Shown: one piece after another, positions 16,933 to 24,646 of the stretch | Layout: the number at the start of each line of letters is the position of its first letter | Numbering within the stretch: position 1 is the first letter of the stretch | Assembly (NCBI RefSeq): GCF_007713465.1 | Contig: NZ_VMSG01000007.1 | Span: 1-64,000, forward strand | Direction of reading: 5' to 3' | From: Pseudomonas sp. H3(2019) | Lineage (GTDB): Bacteria > Pseudomonadota > Gammaproteobacteria > Pseudomonadales > Pseudomonadaceae | DNA: 64,000 bases | Notes under the pieces: model-generated | Told to the model about the DNA's origin: nothing | What the model saw: only the letters and a program-made list of their open reading frames with translations | The model's database searches: none | Translations under genes and position numbers: made by a program

Positions 16933-17441
16933 CAGAGCAACCGCAAGATGACTGCCAAGGTATTGAGGCAACTGATCGACAAGACTGACATCCCGTGCGT
17001 GACCACTCAGATGGGTAAGTCGTAGTGGACGAGCTTCACACTCGCTTCTTGGGTAATGCCGCACTGTCTGCAGGCGACTTCGTTCACCGCGCGGTGGAGG
17101 CCGGGGATTTAATCGTCAACATCGGCCACGACGTGATCGAGAAGCCACCGTTCTCCATGATGCGCGGCGGTACTGAGGTCGTTCATGTCAGCTTTCGCTC
17201 TGCCGAAGTCGATGCCGTGTACTTTCCCCAGATTGAGGTGGTGGGCGACATCGCCAACGCGGTATGGCAAATCAGCGAAGCGCTGGACGATACATCCCCT
17301 TGGGACTTCACCTGCTTGATTACCATTCGTGAGGCCAACGAAGCCCAGATTGTCGAAGGTGCGGACGATGATTGCTACCCTGTCTACCCACAGCGGCTGG
17401 TAGCCCACATCCGAAAGGTAGTCATCTCGCTAGGCCAGTAA
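16933..17441 (+). pseudogene. Acetolactate synthase large-subunit remnant
   Basis: Two frames together give the central part of a thiamine-diphosphate acetolactate synthase. NRKMTAKVLRQLIDKTDIP and VTTQMGK are followed, after a frameshift and stop near 17020, by ELHTRFLGNAALSAGDFV, DVIEKPPF, FPQIEVVGDIANAVWQ and YPVYPQRLVAHIRKV. Both the N-terminal third and the C-terminal cofactor-binding third are absent. It is followed directly by a strong terminator, so the 3' end was probably lost by a deletion that brought the terminator close. Confidence 0.7.
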
Positions 17442-17453
17442 CCCCGCTTGATC

Positions 17454-17489
17454 AAAAAAGGAAGCGGCCTCGGGGTTGCTTCCTTTTTT
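17454..17489 (+). terminator. Rho-independent terminator
   Basis: AAAAAAGGAAGC and GCTTCCTTTTTT form a 12-bp stem with a GC-rich loop and flanking A and T runs. It can work in both directions and isolates the TIR-X pair downstream from the acetolactate synthase remnant. Confidence 0.8.
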
Positions 17490-17563
17490 GCGTTGAGATC
17501 ACAAGCTCTGCTCTTCGATCGATTCGGAGGCTGGCCAAGTGCTACTTCTTGGTTGAATTTGAG

Positions 17564-17569
17564 TATAAT
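17564..17569 (+). promoter_or_regulatory. Candidate -10 box for TIR-X copy B
   Basis: A perfect TATAAT lies 114 bp upstream of the ATG at 17683, with no convincing -35 box. A short GC hairpin (AGCGCC/GGCGCT, 17639-17656) sits between it and the gene. This is a weak prediction. Confidence 0.35.
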
Positions 17570-17682
17570 CCCCGCCTCTATCGCTGGCTCGTCCAACTGC
17601 CACTGAGCCAGACGCATAGCGGTAGCCCTCCGTGATGCAGCGCCGCCGCTTGGCGCTATGAAATTCGATTAAGGATGATTCG

Positions 17683-18564
17683 ATGTACGTAGGTTTTGAG
17701 TTAAATAGTTATGAACGTCTGACCGAGCCGTATCAATTTGAAATTGAGAATTTTCGCCGGCAAGCGAAGGGGCGTTACGATGGACTATCCGAATACCTGA
17801 TTGGTGTATTTAAAAATAAGGACGTCATTGATGCTCAGGCAATAGCTGAGCACATTTTTCCTGATCAGGATGCTGATGTATTCTTGTCTCATTCTCATGG
17901 TGATGAGGATAAGGCGATAGAGTTGGCAGTGTCACTGCAAAACAAGGGTTTAAAGGTATTTGTTGACTCTTGCGTCTGGAGGCATTTTCACGAACTACTT
18001 GATGACCTCAATCAACACTATGCCGAACCTGTGGTTGATGGAAAGCGAACGGTTTATAGTTATCGTAAGGCAACAGACATGGCGGCGGGGGTGCATATGA
18101 TGCTGAACGGTGCTCTTCATAAAATGATCGCTCGATCTGAGCTCTTTATTTTTTTGGACACCGAACAGTCAATCCCCCTTGAGGACTATGAGAGCTATGA
18201 TAGAACGTTTTCTCCGTGGATTTACTCTGAACTGGAATTTAGCTCCCGCGTGAGATATACCACGCCAGAGCGACGCTTCACTCTTTCAGCTGAGTCAGTC
18301 AACGGCCTTGAGCATCTCATAAAATCAAGCGCGTCGGCAAAAAAGGATGTTCTGCTCGCATATAAAGCGTTCAATCGCCATCTACCTAAAGTCACAGGAG
18401 CTGAACTCCAAAATTGGTATGATCAGCGTGACGTCCAAGTTGAAGAATTGACACGTGCCGAGACGACACTGAATGCCCTGTACGATACGTTAGCCTTGGA
18501 AGAGAGGTTTAATGACTTAAAATACAGGATGAAAGAGGAAGAGCAAGCTAGCCGTGAACAGTAA
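17683..18564 (+). CDS. TIR-X family protein, copy B
   Basis: The 293-residue protein is a paralogue of the proteins at 7584 and 22317. It starts MYVGFELNSY and has VFLSHSHGDEDKA (66-78), LKVFVDSCVW (90-99), a VHMML helix, and SPWIYSELEFSSRV (177-190) with the putative catalytic Glu183. The C-terminal 100 residues are helical (ELTRAETTLNALYD). AAGGATGATTCG supports the start. Its base composition is clearly more AT-rich than the chromosome, a sign of transfer. The TIR gene at 18615 follows by 50 bp on the same strand, so the two are probably one operon. Confidence 0.75.
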   Translation: MYVGFELNSYERLTEPYQFEIENFRRQAKGRYDGLSEYLIGVFKNKDVIDAQAIAEHIFPDQDADVFLSHSHGDEDKAIELAVSLQNKGLKVFVDSCVWRHFHELLDDLNQHYAEPVVDGKRTVYSYRKATDMAAGVHMMLNGALHKMIARSELFIFLDTEQSIPLEDYESYDRTFSPWIYSELEFSSRVRYTTPERRFTLSAESVNGLEHLIKSSASAKKDVLLAYKAFNRHLPKVTGAELQNWYDQRDVQVEELTRAETTLNALYDTLALEERFNDLKYRMKEEEQASREQ

Positions 18565-18614
18565 ATCTTGCCATAGGCTGGGTGAACGCCGCTCGAGTCA
18601 CTACGGAGATCGAA

Positions 18615-19232
18615 ATGTCGTATTTCACACAAGCAGAAGCACGGAAGGTCGGACAGCAGGCTCTACGTGGCGGCCGTAGTGCCATTGATGCAATTAAGAA
18701 TGCCCAGAAGAACTACAAGGTAACGGAACGATTCGACATCTTCCTCTCCCACGCTATGGTGGATGCGGAGCTTGTCCTTGGGATCAAAATTCTGCTGGAG
18801 GAGGAAGGTAAGAAGGTCTATGTTGACTGGATTGATGACCAGGCTCTGGATCGCAATCGCGTTACGGCCGACACCGCCGAAGTCCTGCGCCACCGCATGC
18901 GGCAGTGTGAAAGCCTTCTCTACCTCGCCACTGAGAACGCTCCTAAATCCAAGTGGATGCCATGGGAACTCGGATACTTCGATGGTTACAAGAATGGCAG
19001 TGTATCTGTTCTACCAGTAATTGACGAATCGGACTCCCCCTTTGAAGGCCAGGAGTACCTGGGACTTTATCCAGTTGTCACAAAAGAGATGGTCATACAG
19101 AGCAACACGAGGCCTGCCTTAGGTCGCGGAATTCGCCGTCCTTACGGCTCACCTTTAGACGTTGGATTTCCGTTTTCACCTGAATTGCCAGACTTGCCTA
19201 ACTTTCCCTTTGGAGGGCCCAAGATTTTCTGA
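18615..19232 (+). CDS. TIR-domain protein (MSYFT type)
   Basis: The 205-residue protein starts at the ATG at 18615, preceded by GGAG. After a 38-residue helical leader (MSYFTQAEARKVGQQALRG), a TIR domain runs to about 140: FDIFLSHAMVDAE, KKVYVDWIDD, then LLYLATENAPKSKWMPWELG with catalytic Glu118. It ends in a proline- and glycine-rich tail (FPFSPELPDLPNFPFGGP), which may be a flexible targeting or assembly segment. Such small TIR proteins are NAD+-consuming or signal-making enzymes. It is paired with TIR-X copy B upstream. No dedicated effector gene lies in this locus. Confidence 0.8.
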   Translation: MSYFTQAEARKVGQQALRGGRSAIDAIKNAQKNYKVTERFDIFLSHAMVDAELVLGIKILLEEEGKKVYVDWIDDQALDRNRVTADTAEVLRHRMRQCESLLYLATENAPKSKWMPWELGYFDGYKNGSVSVLPVIDESDSPFEGQEYLGLYPVVTKEMVIQSNTRPALGRGIRRPYGSPLDVGFPFSPELPDLPNFPFGGPKIF

Positions 19233-19257
19233 GGGAGCTGGTGGGCAGTCGAGCTCG

Positions 19258-19284
19258 CTAGAGGCTGCAATCAGCAGCCTCTAG
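19258..19284. terminator. Hairpin after the TIR gene
   Basis: CTAGAGGCTGC and GCAGCCTCTAG form a perfect 11-bp stem with the 5-nt loop AATCA, 26 bp after the TIR stop codon. There is no long T run. It overlaps the end of the monooxygenase remnant on the other strand. Confidence 0.5.
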
Positions 19285-19719
19285 CTGGCAACCAGGTAAA
19301 CAGCGGAAGCACAAACTCGCCGAGCTCCTCCATGGTTTCTTTCACAGGCCGGCTCGACACCCGCATGTTTAAGGCGACATGCGAAAAGCCATCGCGCAGA
19401 GGGAGCACGATACCTGCGGTACTGATCGCAATGTATCGCGTCGCCGCGGCAAGCCAGCCGGCATAGACACAGGATCATAGATCTGGCCCACATCGCCGAA
19501 AGCAGGATCCCGGAAGGGCACATCTCTGAGCCAAAGCGCCGCAAACCGAGCTCATCAGCCAGTGTGGCCAGCGCAGTGAGGTTTCGCATCGTCGGGGTGT
19601 CGCTGCGCGGGTAGCCTTCAAGGGGGGGTAAGCAAGCCCAAGGTCAGCTCACCTGGCTTGAATACCTTGTCGAATACGCTAGCTGCCGGCGTAGCCGCGA
19701 AATTTGAATAGTCGAGCAT
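19271..19719 (-). pseudogene. Luciferase-like (LLM) monooxygenase, decayed
   Basis: The minus strand holds pieces of an LLM-class flavin oxidoreductase in several frames. MLDYSNFAATPAAS and VFKPGELTLGLLTP are followed by EGYPRSDTPTMRNLTALATL, then FAALWLRDVPF and AFGDVGQIYDP, then YAGWLAAAT and AISTAGIVLPLRD. This joins directly to the C-terminal segment GFSHVALNMRVSSRPV and EELGEFVLPLF. So there are at least two frameshifts (one at the G7 run near 19623-19629) and an internal deletion of roughly 200 codons. It is non-functional and marks old host sequence between island modules. Confidence 0.7.
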
Positions 19720-19754
19720 GGGCTTACGTCTTGAATGTGTTCAGCGCAACCCGC

Positions 19755-20705
19755 TTACGTTTTTTCAAGGGTATCGATCGTTTGGGATTGTGCTGCCAAG
19801 CTGCCGAACGAGTTACTGGCGTCCACATACCTCAACGCAGATTTCATATCCCGCCATCCTACATAGCTCATCAGGCCTTTGATGTCCCAGCCGTTCGCCG
19901 ATGCCCAGGTTGCAAAACCCCTGCGCATCGAGTGGCTGCTGTAGGTCGAGGCAGGGATGCCCGCAGCTTCCAGAATTCGTCGCAGTAGAGGAATCATGCT
20001 ACTGGCCCTGAAGCCTGTATCAGAAAGGTTTCCCCAGCGATCAAGCTTGCGGAACACAGGCCCATCCGCAATGCCTGCAACGGTGATCCAGTTGATATAA
20101 GCCTCAACTGGGCAGAGCTGCTTCAGCGCCGGCGTATGGAAGGTGCTGCCATGATGTTCGCGATCGGTCTTGGAATAGGGCAAGTAGAACGTGATCCCCA
20201 CGCCGGCTTCTGCCTGGGTCGTCTCGACTCGCAGCCTTGCCAGCTCATCGCTACGAAAGCCCCGCCAAAAGCCAATAAGCAGTAATGCGGTATCGCGACG
20301 GTGCCGCATCAGGCTGCGGTAATCACCTGCCTCAACTGCCAGGCCGGCTTGCTTATCCAGCCAGTTAACCGCTTTCTGCAGATGGCGCAGTTGCAGGGGA
20401 GCGGCCTGCTTCTGCTGCGCAGGATGAACGACGCGAATACCTTTGAGCATCTGCCGAACCTGAGGCGACTTGGTCGGGTCGGGGAAGCCTTGTGTGATGT
20501 GCCATTGAGCCAGGGCGGCAAGTCGCTGCCTCAACGTGCTGAGCGCGAGCGTCTCCGCATACTCCGCCAGATAACGAACGATCCCCTCGGATGTTGCCGG
20601 CAGAAAGCCGCTCCACGTTGATTCGTAGTGCTCTACCGCTGCTCTATAGCTTTTGCGGGTGTTATCCCGCGTACCCGCCGTCAGGTATCGCTGAGCCTTG
20701 TCCAT
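19755..20705 (-). CDS. Tyrosine recombinase, TnpS-like
   Basis: The 316-residue protein has a SAM-like core-binding domain (TRDNTRKSYRAAVEHYES) and a catalytic domain with the tyrosine-recombinase residues: GFRSDEL (Arg151), KTD (Lys179), HSMRR (His258 and Arg261), GW (Trp284) and LRYVDAS (Tyr293). Length, divergent orientation and the KfrA-N partner across 179 bp closely match TnpS/TnpT of Tn4651-type transposons, which resolve cointegrates at a res site between the two genes. No Tn3-type transposase is in the window, so this is an orphan module or an island integrase. Naming it TnpS is from memory; the recombinase call is firm. Confidence 0.85.
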   Translation of the reverse strand: MDKAQRYLTAGTRDNTRKSYRAAVEHYESTWSGFLPATSEGIVRYLAEYAETLALSTLRQRLAALAQWHITQGFPDPTKSPQVRQMLKGIRVVHPAQQKQAAPLQLRHLQKAVNWLDKQAGLAVEAGDYRSLMRHRRDTALLLIGFWRGFRSDELARLRVETTQAEAGVGITFYLPYSKTDREHHGSTFHTPALKQLCPVEAYINWITVAGIADGPVFRKLDRWGNLSDTGFRASSMIPLLRRILEAAGIPASTYSSHSMRRGFATWASANGWDIKGLMSYVGWRDMKSALRYVDASNSFGSLAAQSQTIDTLEKT

Positions 20706-20845
20706 CTGTCATACCTGCCATTCGCACCCCGCCTAGGCACGATTCTGAGCTATTTCATCCAATAAGAACACATAACTATCCATTATTTACTCTTGAATTT
20801 TAGATTTATGTTGATCATAAGATGAGCTAAGATGTCATGTATGAA

Positions 20846-20874
20846 CGTGTTATGTAACACGATTACGAAATCGT
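20846..20874. promoter_or_regulatory. Overlapping palindromes, candidate res core or operator
   Basis: CGTGTTA-TG-TAACACG (20846-20861) and ACGATT-ACGA-AATCGT (20859-20874) are two perfect inverted repeats that overlap by three bases, just before the Shine-Dalgarno sequence of the KfrA-N gene. The divergent recombinase gene begins 140 bp away. They could be recombinase or partner-protein binding sites of a res element, or an autoregulatory operator. Confidence 0.5.
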
Positions 20875-20884
20875 AGGAGAGACC

Positions 20885-21922
20885 ATGGCCCGCGGCGGCA
20901 TTAACAAGGCTCTAGTGCAGAAGGCGCGCGCTGCGCTGCTTGCCCGCGGGGTAAATCCAAGCATCGACGCAGTGCGCGTCGAACTTGGCAATACAGGGTC
21001 GAAAACCACTATTTCGCGGTATATGCAGGAGCTGGAGTCCACAGATGTGCGCCCCCAGTCTCATCCAGACCGTCTGAGTGACGAGCTATCTGCAATGGTC
21101 AGCCAGCTCCTAAAACGCGTGCTGGAGGAGGGCAATGTGGCCCTGGCGCAGGAGAGGCTGATTCATGAGCAGAGCATCGCCGCCACAGATCAGCGTGTTA
21201 GCGAGTTGGAAGCTGAGCTCAAGAAAACCAGGCAGGTCGTAGCTAGCCGAGACGTGGCATTGGCGGCCCAGGCTGAAGAATTAAAAACGTCCCAGTCTTC
21301 ACTCCAAGCGGAAATCACACGAAACGCTCGTATCAGTCAAAGCTGCGCCGATCTGGAGCTGCGGATACAAGAGAAGGATGAGCAGATACGGTCACTGGAG
21401 GAAAAGCACGCACATGCCCGTGATGCGATGGAGCATTACCGCTCTGCGATCAAGGAGCAGCGCGAACAGGATCAGCGCCGTCATGAAACCCAGCTACAGC
21501 AATTGCAGCATGAGACCCTGCAACTCCAGCAGACCCTGATGGTTCGCCAAGACGAGCTCACTCGGCTCAATCGTGACAATGAGCGTCTTCTTGGCGAGGC
21601 GCGCCAGCAAAGCAAGCTGGCGCTGCAAAGCCAAGATGCGATCAAGCAGCTGGAAGGGGGTCTGGGGCTGGCGAATATGGCTACAGCCAGGGCTGAGGGT
21701 GCGAAGGAAATGCTCCAGGAGCAGTTCACGGCCGTGAGACGTAGCAACGAAATGCTGTCAACCGAGGTCACCGAGCTTCGAGCCAATGCTGTGGTACTTG
21801 GCGAGGAATTGTCTGAGGCTAATAAGGCACTGGAGACTTACCGCAGTCAGGAGGCTAACGTGGCCACACGTCCCGAGCGACCTCAAGGTGAGTCGGGCAG
21901 AGAGGGTGATGATTCGGTTTGA
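20885..21922 (+). CDS. KfrA-N coiled-coil DNA-binding protein, TnpT-like
   Basis: The first 60 residues match the KfrA N-terminal DNA-binding domain (INKALVQKARAALLARG, then GSKTTISRYMQELES). Residues about 80-330 are a long, Gln/Glu/Arg-rich coiled coil. This architecture is shared by plasmid KfrA proteins and by TnpT, the partner of TnpS in cointegrate resolution. It is divergent from the tyrosine recombinase, with palindromes between them. AGGAGAGACC precedes the ATG. The protein probably binds the intervening site, represses both genes and helps recombination. The DNA-binding and coiled-coil calls are firm; the TnpT identity is inferred. Confidence 0.75.
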   Translation: MARGGINKALVQKARAALLARGVNPSIDAVRVELGNTGSKTTISRYMQELESTDVRPQSHPDRLSDELSAMVSQLLKRVLEEGNVALAQERLIHEQSIAATDQRVSELEAELKKTRQVVASRDVALAAQAEELKTSQSSLQAEITRNARISQSCADLELRIQEKDEQIRSLEEKHAHARDAMEHYRSAIKEQREQDQRRHETQLQQLQHETLQLQQTLMVRQDELTRLNRDNERLLGEARQQSKLALQSQDAIKQLEGGLGLANMATARAEGAKEMLQEQFTAVRRSNEMLSTEVTELRANAVVLGEELSEANKALETYRSQEANVATRPERPQGESGREGDDSV

Positions 21923-22068
21923 TTCTGCTGGCGCCTTAATCGCTCGGCGACCGAGAAGACGTTGTCTGCTGGATCCGGACGCTCGCTCTCATAGCTATTG
22001 CGCGCCAGGGCTGCAAATGACTCCTCTACGGCCTTTTCTTTTGGATTTCGATCGAGAAAGGATTTCAT
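21883..22068 (-). CDS. Small hypothetical protein, 61 aa
   Basis: The frame starts at ATG 22068 (MKSFLDRNPK) and overlaps the 3' end of the KfrA-N gene by 40 bp in the opposite direction. It reads like a soluble helical protein (AVEESFAALARNSYESE, then VFSVAERLRRQQNQ) with no known motif. It is uncertain whether it is expressed. The following 22069-22316 stretch shows only short undefined frames. Confidence 0.35.
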   Translation of the reverse strand: MKSFLDRNPKEKAVEESFAALARNSYESERPDPADNVFSVAERLRRQQNQTESSPSLPDSP

Positions 22069-22316
22069 AGCTCTCGCGCTCACAGGAGTTAATAAACAGC
22101 TAATTACATCCTGGCCATCTTGGGTGGGTCACAAACTGTTTCGAAGAGGTAATCAAGTGTGCGCTGAGCAACCTCGCTTGCAAGCGGAGCTGCGGATCCG
22201 CGCAGCACCTGGCTCACCTCCCCAACGGCGAGGTCAGCACCATGGTGGCGGTGCTGATTATGCCTGGGGTCGATTATCCGGCAATGGATCACTATGAGCC
22301 ATCCATACGGGGCTGT

Positions 22317-23156
22317 TCATGAGGAAGCGAAAATACCTAGAGACTCACGTCGCCGCCGGTATTCACTCGCTAAGTTGAACTGGCTATAGAGCGAGTCCAG
22401 TGCAGCTTCACCTTGTACTTTCGTAGGCAGGCTAGTGATCCAACCGTGCAGACGATCGCCCGGAACGGGAGGCAAGTGCTCGTTAAACGCCCTGAAGGCC
22501 ATAAGGTGCTGCATGCTCTCAAGGCTCATGTTGTTGAACCCTTTGACGTTGTCCAACGTAGCGCCCTGTAGCCTATCTCGAATTCGTTTCGGAGTGGCAT
22601 GCTGAACCTGAAAGCTGAATTGCAGCTCCGAGAACAACCAAGGAGACAAGGTTCTGGCCTTGTCACCGAAACTCAAGGGAACAGATTTTTCCGATCGGAC
22701 GAACACGAACATTTCGGCTTGTGCAATGGTGCGGTGAAGGGCTCCCGCCAGCATCATATGAACATCCGCATGGACGCGACTGACGTGTTCTTCCGTTGTT
22801 TCTTCATCCAACGGGCGTGTCTGGGAGATGATTTTTCGCACCAATTGACCGTAGAAGCCCCAGACAGTCGAGTCTACGAAGACTTTCAGCCCGTGCTTTT
22901 CAAGCGCCAGCGCTAGATCGACAGCGTTACGCTGATCGGCGTGCGAGTGGGAGAGAAAAACGTCGTAGTGCGCTTCAGGGAAGATGGTAGAAGCCAGCGC
23001 CTCAGCGTCCAGAACGCTAGAGCGATTGTAGGTTCCCACGATGAAACCTGCGAGATCATCGATCCGCTTCTCAGCGTCGCGAAGATACAAGTGCGCATAG
23101 AAATCAAGGAAATAGCTGACCGGTTGGTACTGTTCGACTTCGAAACCTAGGTACAT
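22317..23156 (-). CDS. TIR-X family protein, copy C
   Basis: The 279-residue protein is the third TIR-X paralogue. It starts MYLGFEVEQY, with VFLSHSHADQRNA (66-78), LKVFVDSTVW (90-99), a VHMML helix, and SPWLFSELQF (171-180) with putative catalytic Glu177. The helical C-terminus ends DSLYSQFNLASEYRRRRE, as in copy B. It is the last gene of a minus-strand operon after a TIR gene, a small gene and a ThsB-like gene. The upstream stop is 51 bp away and AGGGATTC precedes the ATG. An NAD-related activity is inferred from the fold only. Confidence 0.75.
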   Translation of the reverse strand: MYLGFEVEQYQPVSYFLDFYAHLYLRDAEKRIDDLAGFIVGTYNRSSVLDAEALASTIFPEAHYDVFLSHSHADQRNAVDLALALEKHGLKVFVDSTVWGFYGQLVRKIISQTRPLDEETTEEHVSRVHADVHMMLAGALHRTIAQAEMFVFVRSEKSVPLSFGDKARTLSPWLFSELQFSFQVQHATPKRIRDRLQGATLDNVKGFNNMSLESMQHLMAFRAFNEHLPPVPGDRLHGWITSLPTKVQGEAALDSLYSQFNLASEYRRRRESLGIFASS

Positions 23157-23207
23157 CAGAGAATCCCTATTCTGAAAACAGAGGCGCCATTCGGCGCCTC
23201 GCCGGTG

Positions 23208-23651
23208 TTACGCCTTGCCTGCCGCCTTCGCAGCAGCTTCGACCCACGTGCCTAGATTTTCACGCCCGTTATCTTTGTACCAAAGGTAATGAGTTTTACC
23301 AGGAACACGCAGGCTGCAGCACGTCGTCGTCTTCCCGTTGAGATCGGAAATTTGGCTGATGTCGATGGTCAGGATGCCATTGCCACGCGCGATGCTCTGA
23401 TCGATCTCGTACTTCACATACTTGCTCTCGTTCGTGGTTGCCCCGACGAGAACAACAGTAACGCTCGTGCCGTGAAGCTGATCATCAATCCATTTCCTGA
23501 TAGCGGCCTCACCCTTACGTTCGACCTCCTCGAAGTCAGCCTTGTCGATGAAACCCACCTTTTGATCCGAGGCGATGACGTTGCTGTTACGCACGTTCAT
23601 CGCGCGATGCACGTCCTCGTACTGAAAGCTGAAAAATACCTTTCTTGCCAT
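23208..23651 (-). CDS. MTH538-type TIR-like protein (ThsB-like)
   Basis: This compact 147-residue member of the MTH538 TIR-like family is related to the protein at 3374. RKVFFSFQYEDVHRAMNVRN opens it, TSVTVVLVGATT forms the central strand, and KYVKYEIDQS carries Glu82 at the presumed catalytic site. The C-terminus NGRENLGTWVEAAA resembles that of the 3374 protein (NGRDNIAGWIETAA). AAAGGAAGATCG supports the start. It lies between a small gene and TIR-X copy C in one operon. No ThsA-type SIR2 or SLOG effector follows. The 147-residue size is close to the minimal domain. Confidence 0.8.
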   Translation of the reverse strand: MARKVFFSFQYEDVHRAMNVRNSNVIASDQKVGFIDKADFEEVERKGEAAIRKWIDDQLHGTSVTVVLVGATTNESKYVKYEIDQSIARGNGILTIDISQISDLNGKTTTCCSLRVPGKTHYLWYKDNGRENLGTWVEAAAKAAGKA

Positions 23652-23663
23652 GACGATCTTCCT

Positions 23664-23852
23664 TTAGATGAGTGGCAGCAGGTTTGGGATGACGACTTGC
23701 GCCCGCGTCAGGTTGGTACCTGCCGCGCCAAGTTCCTGCAGCAGTGGGGTGAATTTCTTGCCGTGTTCATACCTCGTCTCTTTATCGACTGCTATCACCT
23801 TTCCTCTTGCGCTACCGGACTTTGAGCTAGAGGTTCCGTACCCACGTGCCAT
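23664..23852 (-). CDS. Small protein overlapping the TIR gene, 62 aa
   Basis: The ATG at 23852 lies inside the last codons of the TIR gene (26-bp overlap), and its stop is 12 bp before the next gene. It starts MARGYGTSSSKSGSARG and then reads KVIAVDKETRYEHGKKFTP, ending LTRAQVVIPNLLPLI. It is basic, with no membrane segment or known motif. The tight packing and lack of any other gene in this 175-bp gap favour a real, translationally coupled gene. Its function is unknown. It could be a chaperone, an inhibitor or a trigger-sensing partner of the TIR proteins. Confidence 0.5.
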   Translation of the reverse strand: MARGYGTSSSKSGSARGKVIAVDKETRYEHGKKFTPLLQELGAAGTNLTRAQVVIPNLLPLI

Positions 23853-24324
23853 TGCCTCTGGTATCAAAGAGCGCAAGGCCATAGCCGTGTTTGTCGAAAT
23901 CAATTTTGTTGTAAAGGCTCAGGTACTCGTTGCCATGAAAGTGGCCCTGATTGTCCGAGGTAGGAATGATGGCGATGCGGTCATGGGCATTTTTCCCGTC
24001 AGCGAAACCGATTTCCCAAGGGCACCATCTCGACGCCATGGAGTTCTGGGTCGCCAAGAAGAGAAACCAGTCAGCTCGAACGATTGCGACCTTGATGTTA
24101 AACGCGGTTTCACCGTCCGGGATCGCAGGCATCGTGTTGTCCTGCCAATCGATGTAAACGTCCCATCCCGCTTTTTTGAGCATTTCCTGTAGTCCCAAGG
24201 CAAGCTGTGCGTCCTGATGGCTGTGGCTCAGGAATGCAGTAGGTTGCCCAGGACGCCGACTGGAGTAGGCTTGGGCAGAGCGACTAAAACTTGTATTGCG
24301 CAAATCTGACTGGCGAATCGGCAT
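23827..24324 (-). CDS. TIR-domain protein, 165 aa
   Basis: The ATG at 24324 is chosen because AGGGAAGCC precedes it and the protein then starts with a short basic leader (MPIRQSDLRNTSFSRSAQAY). The TIR domain fills the rest: TAFLSHSHQDAQLA, WDVYIDWQD, then WFLFLATQNSMASRWCPWE with Glu104 at the catalytic position. The pattern is the same TIR type as the protein at 18615 (PWELGYFDG there, PWEIGFADG here). It is the first gene of a four-gene operon that also makes a ThsB-like protein and a TIR-X protein, so three different TIR enzymes are co-produced. Confidence 0.8.
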   Translation of the reverse strand: MPIRQSDLRNTSFSRSAQAYSSRRPGQPTAFLSHSHQDAQLALGLQEMLKKAGWDVYIDWQDNTMPAIPDGETAFNIKVAIVRADWFLFLATQNSMASRWCPWEIGFADGKNAHDRIAIIPTSDNQGHFHGNEYLSLYNKIDFDKHGYGLALFDTRGNGTWVRNL

Positions 24325-24510
24325 AAGGCTTCCCTTGCGTTGGCCAGCAAAATGCCATCTTTCTGAAGTTACCTCAAGCATGCGTAGTGGCTGGGTCAGC
24401 ACTTGAGTAGGCTGAAACATGCAACTAAGCACAGAGGAAAGCCATGTGCTTCGCGGGTTGGCGGCCAGACCACCAGTTGCGGTGATAATCGCCCTGCGAC
24501 CAAAGTATTA

Positions 24511-24540
24511 GACCCCACTATCCGCTAGCCTGGTGGGGTC
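24511..24540. terminator. Hairpin before the Gabija genes
   Basis: GACCCCAC and GTGGGGTC form an 8-bp GC-rich stem with a 14-nt loop, between the divergent TIR operon and gajA. It could be a terminator remnant or a protein site; no T run follows. Confidence 0.3.
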
Positions 24541-24646
24541 ACGAATGCATTCCCCGAACTGATGAACGTAGGCTACATTGCCTACCGTATATCTTTGTCA
24601 TTTCAACAATCTACCGCCCACGACCACCCATTCTGAAAGGACTCAC

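Noticed and set aside
15906..17064. Short frames on both strands around the HEPN gene and the acetolactate synthase remnant
   Set aside because: They have no start signal or family pattern and overlap better-supported genes.
3374..24324. Canonical Thoeris locus (ThsA plus ThsB)
   Set aside because: No SIR2-type ThsA or SIR2 motif was found anywhere in the window, although two ThsB-like proteins are present.
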